Positions 20,004 to 30,095 are shown, counted from the stretch's first letter. The stretch is DNA of 64,000 nucleotides from Pseudopyrenochaeta lycopersici (GCA_003313425.1 NHZP01000002.1:1426001-1490000); one strand, 5' to 3'. Translations and numbers: made by a program. Notes: generated from the sequence alone by a model not told the origin.

Positions 20004-20875
20004 CTACAAAGTTGACTCCTTTTTCGGACGGTGAAACTCTGGATTCAGTCCCACACTTCTCTCGCTCGCCCACTCATGTATAGGCTCCCAGCTAACGCAC
20101 TGCCGCTTCGCTTTACTTGTAAGGTGCTGCTTCTTCCTCGTATTCTCATCCCATTCAAACGTGTACAAAGCTGTATTTGCCTGGCACATCAAGCTCATAC
20201 GTATTGTTTCGATACAATGCCTTGCGTGGCCTCTCTCGTACTCGCGATCCTGTGACGTCAGATTCGCAAAGTACACATCGTCGTACATATGCCAATATAG
20301 ACGACGCAGGCAATGTAGTTCATGGAACACGCCGAGACTGGCGAGATAGCCACCCTGAACGAGTTCGAGGCGTTCAGAGGGGTCTTCGTTTGTTTGTTTT
20401 AATTCGGCGGAGGAGGCATGGATGAGCATTGGAGCAACGAGCTCTGCCCATGCTGCGTTCACCTCAGTAGATGGTTCCTTGGAGAACACGGAGTGTCCTT
20501 TGGGGTAGACATTCTGGATGGTAGGATACATGAGCTGTGATATTGGGGCTACAATAATCTTTAGTCTTAGTTCTGCTAATAGCGAAGTTGGAATTGTAGT
20601 GGCTTACAGTACGGTAAGTGTAGTCTTGAAGCAGTGGAGAGTCGAGGTATTATGAGAAGAGCGGTCACTACCAAGCTGTATAGAACTAGCACAGCAGGAA
20701 GCCAGCTTCGCTTCAATACTTCTGGTCTGCAAATTGACTCTCCTCCACTTTGTTGAGATTCTGTGTCTTTGTCGTCGTCACACTCCTCGCTGAGCAAGCG
20801 CTTCTGCTCCATTACCATTGTGGGTTCGCGACCAAAATCGCTGCCATGCGATCGAGTTGCAAGAATACTATTCAT
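20004..20875 (-). CDS. UstYa-like oxidase (DUF3328)
   Basis: Exons 20608-20875 and 20004-20548, with a 59-nt intron (20549-20607); 270 aa. A cytosolic N-terminus is followed by one membrane helix (about 58-77) and a lumenal domain with the two diagnostic HxxHC motifs: HELHC at 165-169 and HARHC at 197-201. The Glu-Val-Asn-x-Ala-Trp segment (118-123) before them is also family-typical. UstYa proteins carry out oxidative cyclisation or related oxidations of ribosomal peptides in the ustiloxin, asperipin-2a, phomopsin and related pathways, and also occur in cyclochlorotine synthesis. Splicing joins an RLHLPY end to a SPISQ start, matching the Tyr-Ser-Pro segment common after the helix in this family. 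It is divergent from a Kex2-repeat precursor-like gene 800 bp away. Confidence 0.93.
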
Positions 20876-21673
20876 TGTGTTGAATTCTCACAGCAGGTTC
20901 TTGACCAGCGGAGTTGTGGAAACTCGGATCCGAAATCCGGAGAGGCGAGGTTGAGGCGGTGCTGTTGTCGGGCTAAGCCTACGACACAGTAGAGAGAATG
21001 CGTAGACACGTACGCCTACGCTGGTGACACACAGCCTGTTAAATAACCTGTACTCGTTCTCCGAGGAAGTCACTTCATGCACCAATTGATGCTTTCGCGA
21101 GCTGAAGGTAATACAAATGTCTTGGACCAAAAGTGGTCAGGTCGGCGTCAATATGAACACACCATGTTCCTCATTGCCACGGTACTTGTTGACTCGTGTT
21201 GGCCAACTTACTCGTCTAGAACGGTCGCCGAATGGACAGGCCAGTCTAAAGCTCGTATGATTCCATGCCAGATCTTAGCGCGATCTTAGGCTGTTCGGAC
21301 ACCGACGAGCTGTGTTGCCTAATGAGGAATGCGGCACGTGTACGCTACATCCCGTACGAAGGGCCGAAATTACTAGGCCTGCTACCTACTTTGACGGTAT
21401 ATACTGTTTTTGGTAGTAGAGTCTGTCATGAATATTGAGTACTTCGCGGAGCCGGCGCGAAGAAGTAAGATTGCACCGCTGGGCTCAACATATATCTACA
21501 CCCAGAAGTCACAACGGTCTGTATTCAGAAGCCGTCTGCAAAATCCAATCATTGTTCTCACCTTGAAAGGCATATATTCAAGTCAAGTTCATTGCCTCTA
21601 CCATCAATTCGTGTTCTCAAACAACGCCTCTTCGCTACACAGCTCCAATTTCGTGTTAGCCACATCTGCCACC
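20876..21673. promoter_or_regulatory. Divergent promoter, UstYa-like gene / repeat-peptide precursor
   Basis: 798 bp between the two starts. TATA-like elements lie at 21398-21403 and about 21491-21495, roughly 270 and 180 bp before the precursor ATG. The sequence just before that ATG is C/A/T-rich leader. A frame open through this leader (from about 21410) would add an N-terminus that hides the signal peptide, so I treat it as untranslated. Confidence 0.5.
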
Positions 21674-22087
21674 ATGCGCGCCTCAACGTTCGCCATCGCA
21701 TCTTTCCTCTTCGCAGCGTCTGTAATCGCACTTCCTGTTCGTAAGTCACTTCTGCTACCTCAATTAACCAATCAGTGCAAATACTTATCCAAAATAGCCG
21801 GAGATAAATGCACCCTCGACATTGGTGCAAATAAAGCCGTCAAGACAACTGACGATACTTTCGACACAGCTTGCTTCAAGACGAAGCGCGGTGATCCAGA
21901 AGAAGAAATTGCTGTGTGCCCAACAAGTGTTGACGGCAGCGTTGATCCAGATATCATGGACACTGCATGCTTCAAGGTCAAGCGTCGTGATGTTCCACCA
22001 GAGAAGATTGATGCGTGCGAGGTAGCTACAGCAGGAAGTGCGAGCATTCTTGACACCGCCTGTTTCAAGAGGCATGTCAAGGTGTAG
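21674..22087 (+). CDS. Secreted three-repeat Kex2-processed protein, candidate RiPP precursor
   Basis: Exons 21674-21740 and 21798-22087 (57-nt intron), 118 aa. A signal peptide covers about residues 1-20. Then come three units, each with one upstream Cys and a conserved end: DTACFKTKR (45-53), DTACFKVKRR (77-86) and DTACFKRHVKV (108-118). Lys-Arg after units 1 and 2 is a Kex2 site. Each unit has exactly two cysteines (27/48, 63/80, 96/111). Signal peptide, near-identical short repeats and KR sites define fungal KEP proteins, which include the precursors of ustiloxin, phomopsin, asperipin and epichloecyclin. With a UstYa gene next door I infer a dikaritin-type RiPP precursor; Phe would be the only aromatic residue for crosslinking. 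An alternative is a set of disulfide-closed secreted peptides. No known core with this sequence comes to mind. Confidence 0.82.
   Translation: MRASTFAIASFLFAASVIALPVRKSLLLPQLTNQCKYLSKIAGDKCTLDIGANKAVKTTDDTFDTACFKTKRGDPEEEIAVCPTSVDGSVDPDIMDTACFKVKRRDVPPEKIDACEVATAGSASILDTACFKRHVKV
21800..22084 (+). repeat. Three coding repeats of the KEP precursor
   Basis: Unit 1 is 21800-21889, unit 2 is 21890-21985 and unit 3 is 21986-22084 (about 90-99 nt each). The repeats are diverged except for the hexapeptide DTACFK. Its three DNA copies differ only at third codon positions (Thr ACA/ACT/ACC, Ala GCT/GCA/GCC, Cys TGC/TGC/TGT). So the peptide, not the DNA, is conserved. Confidence 0.85.
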
Positions 22088-22955
22088 GACACTTTGTATT
22101 CAGCAACATAGAAAAGTTTTGACTGTTGTTCTGTTATATGGAAATTCTTTTCTTGAGCGTGGCGTTTAGCTAGATAGAGTTCGCATAGGTACCAACGCTA
22201 GATTACACGTCTCGACGACAATTAGATGTTTTGTCGCGAATTCAATAGAAAAAAAAATTCTTCTTCGTTGATCGAAACTGCTATAACTTGCATGAGCTCT
22301 TAGTCACGGTGTACTTTGAATCTTGACCAAAACGCTCAGCTACGCGCATGTGTATTGAACCATTGTGTTGCTGTCCAACGAAGGCATCTCCCATTGCTAT
22401 TTTTGCACGTCACGTGTCAATGTATTGATATCCGGGCATTTCCCCATCAAGAGGCGCGCACTGTGCTAATGCTAGTTCATCCATTGCAAAATTTAGCCTA
22501 CGAAAACGTACATCGTATCGAGGCCTTATCATGCCGGCAGCTGGCGAGATGAAACAAGCCATCCATGCGCAACGGGGACCACTTGCTTGTGAGATTTTAG
22601 TTCCCGGCGTGTTGCTGATGTTCCTGCATCAACTACTGGAAGTGGAAAGTGCACGGATGGTGAACTGATAACCAGGTTGCAACCAACATATCTACCCGCG
22701 ATGTAACATCCGTAGGTCATGGTACAAAGCATTCAAATGTTGTTGCTGACTGCATTGAAACCTGGTGATTTGGTGCAGAGTGGATTCAAGAACAAGTGCA
22801 AAATCGACAATCTAGTGTATAGAGATTTGACTATGTTCAATTCTAAGTATCTGTCTAAGCACATACAAGTTGTCCTGAACTTCAGAGATAAGCTTTCTAA
22901 GTAAAAGGATGTTGGGCGCTGTCATGTATCCCAGCATGTCAGTTCCATTCCTTTC
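22088..22955. other. Intergenic, no gene seen
   Basis: 868 bp between the 3' ends of the precursor and the GNAT gene (convergent). An A-rich run at about 22250-22258. Open frames (22316-22552, 22719-22904) lack coding character and repeats. Confidence 0.5.
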
Positions 22956-23709
22956 TTACGGCTGTTCTGACACTCTCGGCCTGATCATAAAGAACAATCG
23001 CTGCTTCGGTCTGTCCGAGAACTTCTTCGGCACATCCAAAGTCCAGTGTTCTTGCAACTTGAACCCACTCTTCTCGTACAACCAGCGGCCTTCAACTGTT
23101 GATTCGACAATGCACTGCAGTGTCATTAGCTCGTGGTCAATTCAACGGCAAATAGACTTACAGCAGCTCCAATTGAATCAGCAAGTTTTGTACCCCACTG
23201 CATCATCAGTGTACCTGCACCCCGGTATTGATGCTTTGGCGCGACTGTCATGATGTTGAGACCTGAGAGACATAGTCAGGGTCATTGTTCTCCATTCTCA
23301 ATGTGAACTTACAGATCAGCGGCAACTCATTCTCTCGAATGAATTTCCATCTTTTTTGCATATAACTCTTAAATAACTCCTGCGCATACTCCTTTTCGGT
23401 ATCATTTTCCCAAGTTCCAGGCGGTCCATCGACAACCATTTCCGGCGGCTTCTGTCCTTCATATATATTCCATTGTGCAACCCCGATAATCTCATTGGTG
23501 TCTGTGTCTGTGATTTTGACCCATTTGCATGAAGGGTCAATGCTTTTCAGGTAGAGGAAGCCCAACCTTGCTTTCTCCTGTCCTTCTTTAGTCAAGCCGC
23601 CAGGCCAGACGGTGTTGACGAACTCGCTGCGGCCACCCATGGCTTCAAAAGTCATAGGAACGAAGGACACAAATTCATCTTCGGTAGGGAAACCGAATTC
23701 AAGAGGCAT
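22956..23709 (-). CDS. GNAT-family N-acetyltransferase
   Basis: Exons 23313-23709, 23162-23262 and 22956-23114; introns of 50 and 47 nt. The joined frame gives 218 aa. The acetyl-CoA loop Q-x-x-G-x-G is at 144-149 (QYRGAG), preceded by the strand with Val-Ala-Pro (139-141) and followed by the second conserved helix and strand with VEGRWLYEKSGF. The N-terminal half matches the fungal GNAT group that begins with a Phe-x-Pro segment and an acidic helix. The acceptor is unknown: a small molecule or a peptide amine are both possible. Its position beside the repeat-peptide gene makes N-acylation of a processed peptide a reasonable but untested idea. Confidence 0.88.
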
Positions 23710-24208
23710 GGTGGGTGAATGTGAGGGTGATATTGAAGATTGTTCTTATTGTGTGCGGAGAATTTCAGAATGTCAAAACGGGCTACAGTTTCTTATATGT
23801 TTTCTACATGGCTACAAAACCATATCGCCGGTTCTTTGCAAGCTCATGTTGTATCTGTAGTGACCCAGAGAGCTGGAATAATTGCAGCAAGGGTTGCAGA
23901 TAGTACGCTGTGATCTACTGGGAGGGACAAGGGCGGTCTCATTTCGGAGACCGATAGGCGTGATCAAGCTAAACGCAACTTTCGACATTATTCCACGTAA
24001 TCATACCCTCATAACGGCTGTAGCTCTCTAATTCATCGATTAGACATTTTCATGCTTATCAATGCATAACCATATTAAGCCCAACGTTCGGTAGGTATTG
24101 ATGAAGTCCGAAACCAAACACATTGAATATATTTTTCTCTACTTCAGAGCACAGAGTGATCTTTCCAATCATGTTATACATAATATCTAATAAGATGAGT
24201 CTCATTAT
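23710..24208. other. Intergenic, promoter of GNAT gene
   Basis: 499 bp, AT-rich, between two minus-strand genes. Nothing specific recognised. Confidence 0.4.
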
Positions 24209-25461
24209 TCATACTGCTGCGGATGCATCCAATTCCTGTGAGTTTCTATCGTTCCTTGACTCAAGCTCGAAAGTTTCCGTATGCACGATGACCTTGGATT
24301 TGCTCTTACTTCCAACAGTTTGCCCACCGATGACACTGCCCAAAGGATATTTTCCGGAAGATACCCCAACTTTCCCGTACATGAAATTATATCCTACTCC
24401 CTGCACAAGATCGCTCGTTGACCAGCCTGGTTGCAAGGCCTCCATTAGCGGTTTAAGGAAGGGAACGCATGTCAAAACCAGACTGGTATTCATCAAGACT
24501 GCGGTAGCGATGGCTACTTCCGTTTCTTTGTAAGACGGATCCCAAGATGGCGAGCTATGCGAGATGTCGGTTTTGTATATGTGGACTAGACGGAACACAA
24601 TGGGTGCAATGATACTTACCAACGATTAGCAGTCGACTCGGACCAAGTGAAGTGAAAGAACCTACAGTGCACGTGCTGCAAAAACACACAGCAGCATGAC
24701 TTTGGATTTTGCTTGCAATATCCAAACGATGCTACACAGCAATATGGCAAGTGATATATCTGTCAAGCCATTGAAGACTTCCACAAATGTCCAGAAAGCG
24801 GGCTGGTTGAAGCATTGAGTCGATGTCAAATTCCAAGTGTATGGGATCTTGCACTGAAATGCAATACCGAAGACAGAGACTCTGCAATGGTGTTATTATA
24901 AGCCAGTTGAAATGGTACATGTAACCTACAGTGTCCAGATTCCCATCGCACCCATCAATCCGTGAATGATACTTTGGCTCCTAGAATGCGGCTGCAAGTT
25001 CAGCGCAAAGAGACATGCTGCGGTTTTTGCAGCTGCGAGAGCGCATATGTACAATATTTGACTTGAGAAACCTGCCTGCTGAATGTCAGTAATATTCGGA
25101 TATTCGTTTTCTGAACGTACCTTCTCATAGGCCTGGAGTCGGTGCGGGCTCAAAGTCTTTATGTGGTCTCCAAGCCCCGCGTGTACCTGTCGTGATACTG
25201 CGATACTCTGTCCTGTCGCAAAAATCTGGTGTCTCAGCATATTTATTATCCATTTCCTAGGCCTTGTATACTCACCAAAGAAGCGAATAGTACAAAGTCA
25301 TCGGATTCCAGGTTCGCAAGCCGAATGTGCTTCTGCGATCGGCCTAACTTTGTGAGTAACTTTGCTGTCACTGCGAGACCCGAAATAACAAAGCAGACCC
25401 AAACTGCGATATCTACTCTCGGGCCCTGATGATCAGGAGTTACGAGAGGACCTGGCGCCAT
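24209..25461 (-). CDS. Fungal rhodopsin-fold integral membrane protein
   Basis: Five exons: 25276-25461, 25121-25225, 24930-25075, 24666-24891 trimmed to 24666-24881, and 24209-24614. Introns are 45-51 nt. The joined frame gives 352 aa. About seven hydrophobic helices fill residues 15-270, with the Asp-Asp at the start of helix 2 (ESDDFVLF), a Cys-containing loop between helices (FQCKIPYTW...QC) and charged termini. This matches the fungal-specific rhodopsin-like domain family related to the membrane part of PTH11-type receptors; no CFEM domain is present. Function is unknown: sensing or a membrane-associated enzyme role has been suggested for relatives. The cytosolic tail is Ser/Lys-rich. 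It is divergent from the APC permease across 1 kb. Confidence 0.82.
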
Positions 25462-26496
25462 CGGAAAGAATTCAATGTTATTGAAAGCAGTGACTGAACG
25501 TGGCGTAAACTGAGTGATCGGTCGAGCTCAAAGACGAGTCTTCCCAACGATTCTCGAAGTGAGGCGGCGCTGGTCTGGATCTGAGGCCTACGTGCATAGA
25601 TGAACTTGCCTCCAGTGCAGCTACTAATGCAACAGCCAAGGTGCAGGCCTACCGCGACGCCACCGGGGTTGGCACTTCTCGTCCCGTCCATGGCTATTCA
25701 CAGATACGTACTATCTCCAGCAGTTCTACCGAGTGCGTTAGTCATATGATGGCCCGGCGGCCTGGTGCCAAGAGGCGGATCCAGGAGCGGGTGGTTGGGT
25801 CATGCTAAGGTTGTCAAATACCGACAAGCACCATCTCAAAGCTTGATTGGTGGTGGCCTAATAGCTTTCTCCAGGTTGCATTGTAAATGCATAAGCGAGG
25901 CCATTGGTTAAATCTGTGGTATGGTACCAATTAGTGTGCGTGTGGGGAATACGAGATACCCAAGCGTGGAGGTTCTGTGCAGTTTCTAACTTCGGACTCC
26001 GAAATAAGCGAAAAGAGTGCGCAGCAAAAAGAGCCAATAACACCGAATAGCATGTCCTCGGCGTGCAGCACGTTTTTGGGCAATGCGGCTGGACTTTGGT
26101 AATATCAAAAAGTATACACCGGCATATGCGAAGTACGACAGTGGGTACCCGGTTGAAATAGTGTCCATGAAAGTACAGACGATGCGGTACAACGGAAGCC
26201 ATTGACCCGTCAAATCACTGATGGTGCATTCGACTAGGAATTTCGGGGACCGTAGTGGAACCATGCAGGGTACTTAGCGGTTGCGTCTAGTCGTAGATTC
26301 GTGTTGCCGAGAAGTCATAACTCATGCATTGCCTGGGACGGACCCGGTGGATCTGATGGGTGATTGCAGAATGAAACATTGTCGGCAATTCGTCTCAGAG
26401 AAGGAACAGTAATTTTCCTTTCCTAGAATTTCAGCTTAACATCCACTGTGTTGGGTTCTCTGTTTGACTTTGCGACCAAAATTACAACCGCACACC
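25462..26496. promoter_or_regulatory. Divergent spacer, rhodopsin-fold protein / permease
   Basis: 1,035 bp between the two starts. Several short open frames overlap here (for example 25858-26202 minus) but none has recognisable features. The region must contain both promoters. Confidence 0.4.
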
Positions 26497-28253
26497 ATGG
26501 GAAGCTCAATGGCACACGAAGCCGGCCAGGCGCATATCGGCTCCCCTGATGTTGAAGCGAAGGCCAGCAGTAGGAATTCATGGAATGATGAGCAAATTTT
26601 GGCACACTTTGGGAAGAGACAGCAATTCAGACGCAATTTTGGTCTTGTGTCGATTCTTGGTCTTGGATGCACACTCAGTACAGTACTGCGCCACCGCTCC
26701 ACAAACATTATTTCTGACTCATCGCAGTGCTCACATGGGAAGGTTCTGTCGCCAATCTTCTCCCACCCCTAATCAATGGAGGTCCAACGGGCGCCATAGC
26801 AGCATATCCTTTCGTAATGCTTGGAGTGCTCTGCCAGGTCCTAGTCATGGCTGAAATGGCATCTATGATGCCACTATCAGGAGGCCAGTACAACTATGTG
26901 GCTATCTTAGCACCGGAAAGCTCTTCCAACTTCCTCTCCTACACCACGGGCTGGATCACCGTTATCGCCTGGCAAGCCGCCTGCGCATCAGTTGCTTGGA
27001 TTAACTGCACGCTCATTATCGGCATTGTATCTCTCAACTATCCGCAGTATACCATGCAGATGTGGCACGCCGTACTTGTATTTTGGGCCGTTATCCTCCT
27101 TGCTGTGTTTGTGAACACGTACTTGGGACGAATATTCCCAAGCATTGAGGCGATGATGCTCATTCTCCACATTGTTGGGTTCTTCGCAATTCTGATTGTG
27201 CTTGTGTATCTGGCGCCGAAGAACTCGACTAATGCAGTCTTTAAAACTTTTTTGAATGGTGGAGGATTTACTAGTAACGCGCAATCGGTCTTGGTGGGTG
27301 CGGTAACTTTGATGTACAGCTTTAACGGTGTTGACGCTGCTACACACATGGGTCAGTAGAACATTTTGCCCTGGCACTGGTATTTGATCGTGCTGACAAG
27401 TGGTACAGCTGAGGAAATCGAGAATTCAGCCGTTGTTATTCCACGAGCGATGATCTTGACAGTATTCATCAACGGAATAACTGGATTTGGCATGTTGATT
27501 GCATTGTGCTTTTGCATGGGGCCGCTAGAGGAAGTCCTATCAACCCAGTTCCCTTATCCGTTCATGATTATCCTCGCGAATATCACAAACTCCATGCCTG
27601 CCACCACCATCTTAGTAAGTCGCATCTACCACCAAAGTATGTTAGTAGTGCTAATGTATATGAAGGCAGCCATTATCATCGTGACTGGTATTTCTGGCTC
27701 CATCGGCCTAATGGCATCTGCCTCGCGCATGCTTTGGGCGTTCGCTCGCGAAGATGGCGTCCCTTTGTCGCGTTTCGTATCGCGTATTGAACCTCGAACT
27801 GCGCTTCCAATTTACTCTATCGCAATCACTGCAACCATTTCGATTTTACTCGCACTTATTCCGCTCGGAAGTACGACGGCTTTTTACGCACTCACTGGAC
27901 TGACTGTTGGCGGTTTCTATTCGGCTTTCATGGTTTCCGCGTGTGTCATGCTGTGGAGACGCCTCATCACACCCTCCTCCAATATCGCATGGGGACCATT
28001 TCGCTTAGGGAAATTTGGCTTACCTATCACTCTTGTTGCTCTTTTGTACAGCTTTATTGGGTGGTTCTTCAGCTTCTGGCCGCCAACTGCCATGGTTACT
28101 GTCAGGACGTTCAACTGGTCTCTGGTAGTGTATTTTGGTGTGATGTTTCTAAGCATGGCATATTATGGACTGAGAGCTCGACATACATACACAGGACCGA
28201 AAATGGAGATTGGTGAGATCGTGAGGAAAGACACGGATTCAGGGGGCTCTTGA
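26497..28253 (+). CDS. APC-superfamily amino acid / GABA / choline permease
   Basis: Exons 26497-26677, 26728-27351, 27409-27614 and 27666-28253; introns of 50, 57 and 51 nt. Product 532 aa with about 12 membrane helices. The first intron splices to GCTLMLTWEG, restoring the conserved end of helix 1 seen in fungal GABA/choline permeases. SGGQYNYVA after helix 2 and the HMAEEIENSA segment after helix 6 are diagnostic of the amino acid/choline transporter family. Intron 3 is a multiple of three and stop-free, so retention would add 17 residues. Substrate cannot be fixed from sequence. It closes the accessory block and could take up precursors or move products. Confidence 0.9.
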
Positions 28254-28868
28254 GGCAACAACGGCAAGCTTACAACGAATTCATTTTCCATTTCAAGAAC
28301 ACACCACGATCATAGTATGTGTCGCCTACCTCGCAAGTGGAGCTTTTGCATCAATTCTCCTTCACTACATTCTCCGATTCAATGATGAGACGCCAGGTGC
28401 CCACATCGTTCTTCACAAGCGATCCACTTGCAACTCCCTTGGTTACTTATCGAGCTACCGTACAAAGTCCGCAACCTACGATCTGCTTCATTTGTTTAGG
28501 TCAGACTAGGCTTGCGAAGGTGATGGGAAGGGCGTATGAGTTATGCGTCTGCAGTGGAAAAGGATGGTAAAAAGCGTGTCCTTCAATCGCAACAGAGTCT
28601 CAAAGGCCCTGCGTAATTGTATGGTATTTGTGAGACTTACTGTAACGCCAAATATTCGAATGTCAGTTTACCTACAGTAAAACTAAAGAGTTTGGCAATT
28701 TTACCACCTAGTCTCCGCACTTCTTGACATCACACTCCCTAGTGGACTGCAATCCCACTATGTGAACTATTACGTTGCTTTCTGTATTCCTTAAATAGCG
28801 GCCTTGTCCAATTCCATCGCATTTCAATTCAATTATTTTGCATTAAGGTTCTGAACATAATTGCAGGC
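28254..28868. other. Intergenic, no gene seen
   Basis: 615 bp. The open frame at 28319-28570 has no coding-like features. Probably the permease 3' UTR plus spacer. Confidence 0.45.
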
Positions 28869-29840
28869 TCAAAGAAGCGGGGCGGAGAATCGCGTGCTTT
28901 TAGACATATGGACGTGCCGCTTTTTCTCTTCGTTTCTAAGTTGGTATTTTTGTGGTTGCTTCTTGGATTTTTGGAAATTTTTGACCGATGTGAGATAGTT
29001 TGGGTCTTGAGTAATCCAATTTTGGGCTTGTATTTCTCCAGACTCTTGATCGAGTTTGCTGCTTTTGAGATTTTCTGACCGTGAATTCGCTGTTGGACTT
29101 TCTGTTCTTTCACAACTTCCAAGGCCGCTCTTGGTACCCTTTTTTCTTCGTATCTGGGCTCTATGTCTAGATATTGAAGGACGGTCCCCTGAGCTCAGTT
29201 GTTCCCAAAGTGCTCTACTGCGCTCCCTCTCTTCCTTCGAAAAGCTTTTCGGATATTTATCAATTCTGTAATATCGCAAGGCGGCTAGATCATTATTAAG
29301 GCTCAAAATATCCGATCCACACATAATAGCAGAGGACAGCATGCTCTGGGCGCTCATCCACCCTCCTCGGAAGAGCCTGTGCGTAGTCGATTTGGACAAG
29401 TTTTCGTAAAGTTGCAATGCTCTCTTCAAACGTATCATTGTGATGATAACAAATGAAACGAACGGTTCGATCACCTTGGCTACGGAGGACGGTTTGTAGT
29501 CGTTCCGATGAGAAACTGCTGAACGTCTGAATTTGTTTTGAATCATCTGGCGATGCTGTCGGTCATACTCTATATCACTCCATCGCTGGCCTAGACTATT
29601 TTTATACTGATATCGATACGCCTTTTGTGTAAATTTCAGGCTCGGTCTGGCGTTTCGGGCAACAACATCTTGCCTATATCTCTCTGCTTGGCCCAGGAAG
29701 AACAGAGGGTTGTGTGGTAAGTGAGCCAGCATTCCTTGAATGAAGCACAAGTTCTTCAGGTCCTCATACACTCGTAGAGAGAGTTCATCTAGCGCTTCAA
29801 GTGCATGGTGACTAGGTTGAAGTTTTCTTGCCCTTGAGCC
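28869..29840 (-). CDS. Unknown protein, 5' end unresolved (possible gene fragment)
   Basis: A frame of about 324 codons is open from just after a stop at 29841-29843 to a stop at 28869. It contains no ATG until 29732. Earlier residues (for example ALDELSLRVYEDLKNL) look coding, so an upstream exon or a decayed 5' end is likely. The N-terminal half is helical. The middle has a hydrophobic Val/Ile-rich stretch (about 29440-29480), and the C-terminal third is Lys/Ser/Gln-rich and probably disordered. I recognise no domain. Base composition is more AT-rich than neighbouring housekeeping genes. Confidence 0.4.
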   Translation of the reverse strand, partial: GSRARKLQPSHHALEALDELSLRVYEDLKNLCFIQGMLAHLPHNPLFFLGQAERYRQDVVARNARPSLKFTQKAYRYQYKNSLGQRWSDIEYDRQHRQMIQNKFRRSAVSHRNDYKPSSVAKVIEPFVSFVIITMIRLKRALQLYENLSKSTTHRLFRGGWMSAQSMLSSAIMCGSDILSLNNDLAALRYYRIDKYPKSFSKEERERSRALWEQLSSGDRPSISRHRAQIRRKKGTKSGLGSCERTESPTANSRSENLKSSKLDQESGEIQAQNWITQDPNYLTSVKNFQKSKKQPQKYQLRNEEKKRHVHMSKSTRFSAPLL

Positions 29841-30095
29841 TTAATTGACTATATCGATAAAAATGGGAATCGCTCACATCAGCATTTCACAATGAAGATA
29901 TGAAAACGGATATGGTAAACATGTAAAAGCTGACAGGGAACCATTAAAAATGTCCCAGAACCTACGAACTTTCAAGAGTGTAGACATGTAGCGGTGGCAG
30001 ATGGACCGAAAACGGCTAGCCTTCCTTGGCTCCTCCGAGTCTCCGACCGAAATCTTGAGAGGAACGCGACATTCATCAAGCACCGCATATCCTCA

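Noticed and set aside
21410..22087. Unspliced 225-codon reading of the precursor gene
   Set aside because: It would bury the signal peptide behind 88 residues of leader and retain an intron with consensus GTAAGT...ATAG ends.
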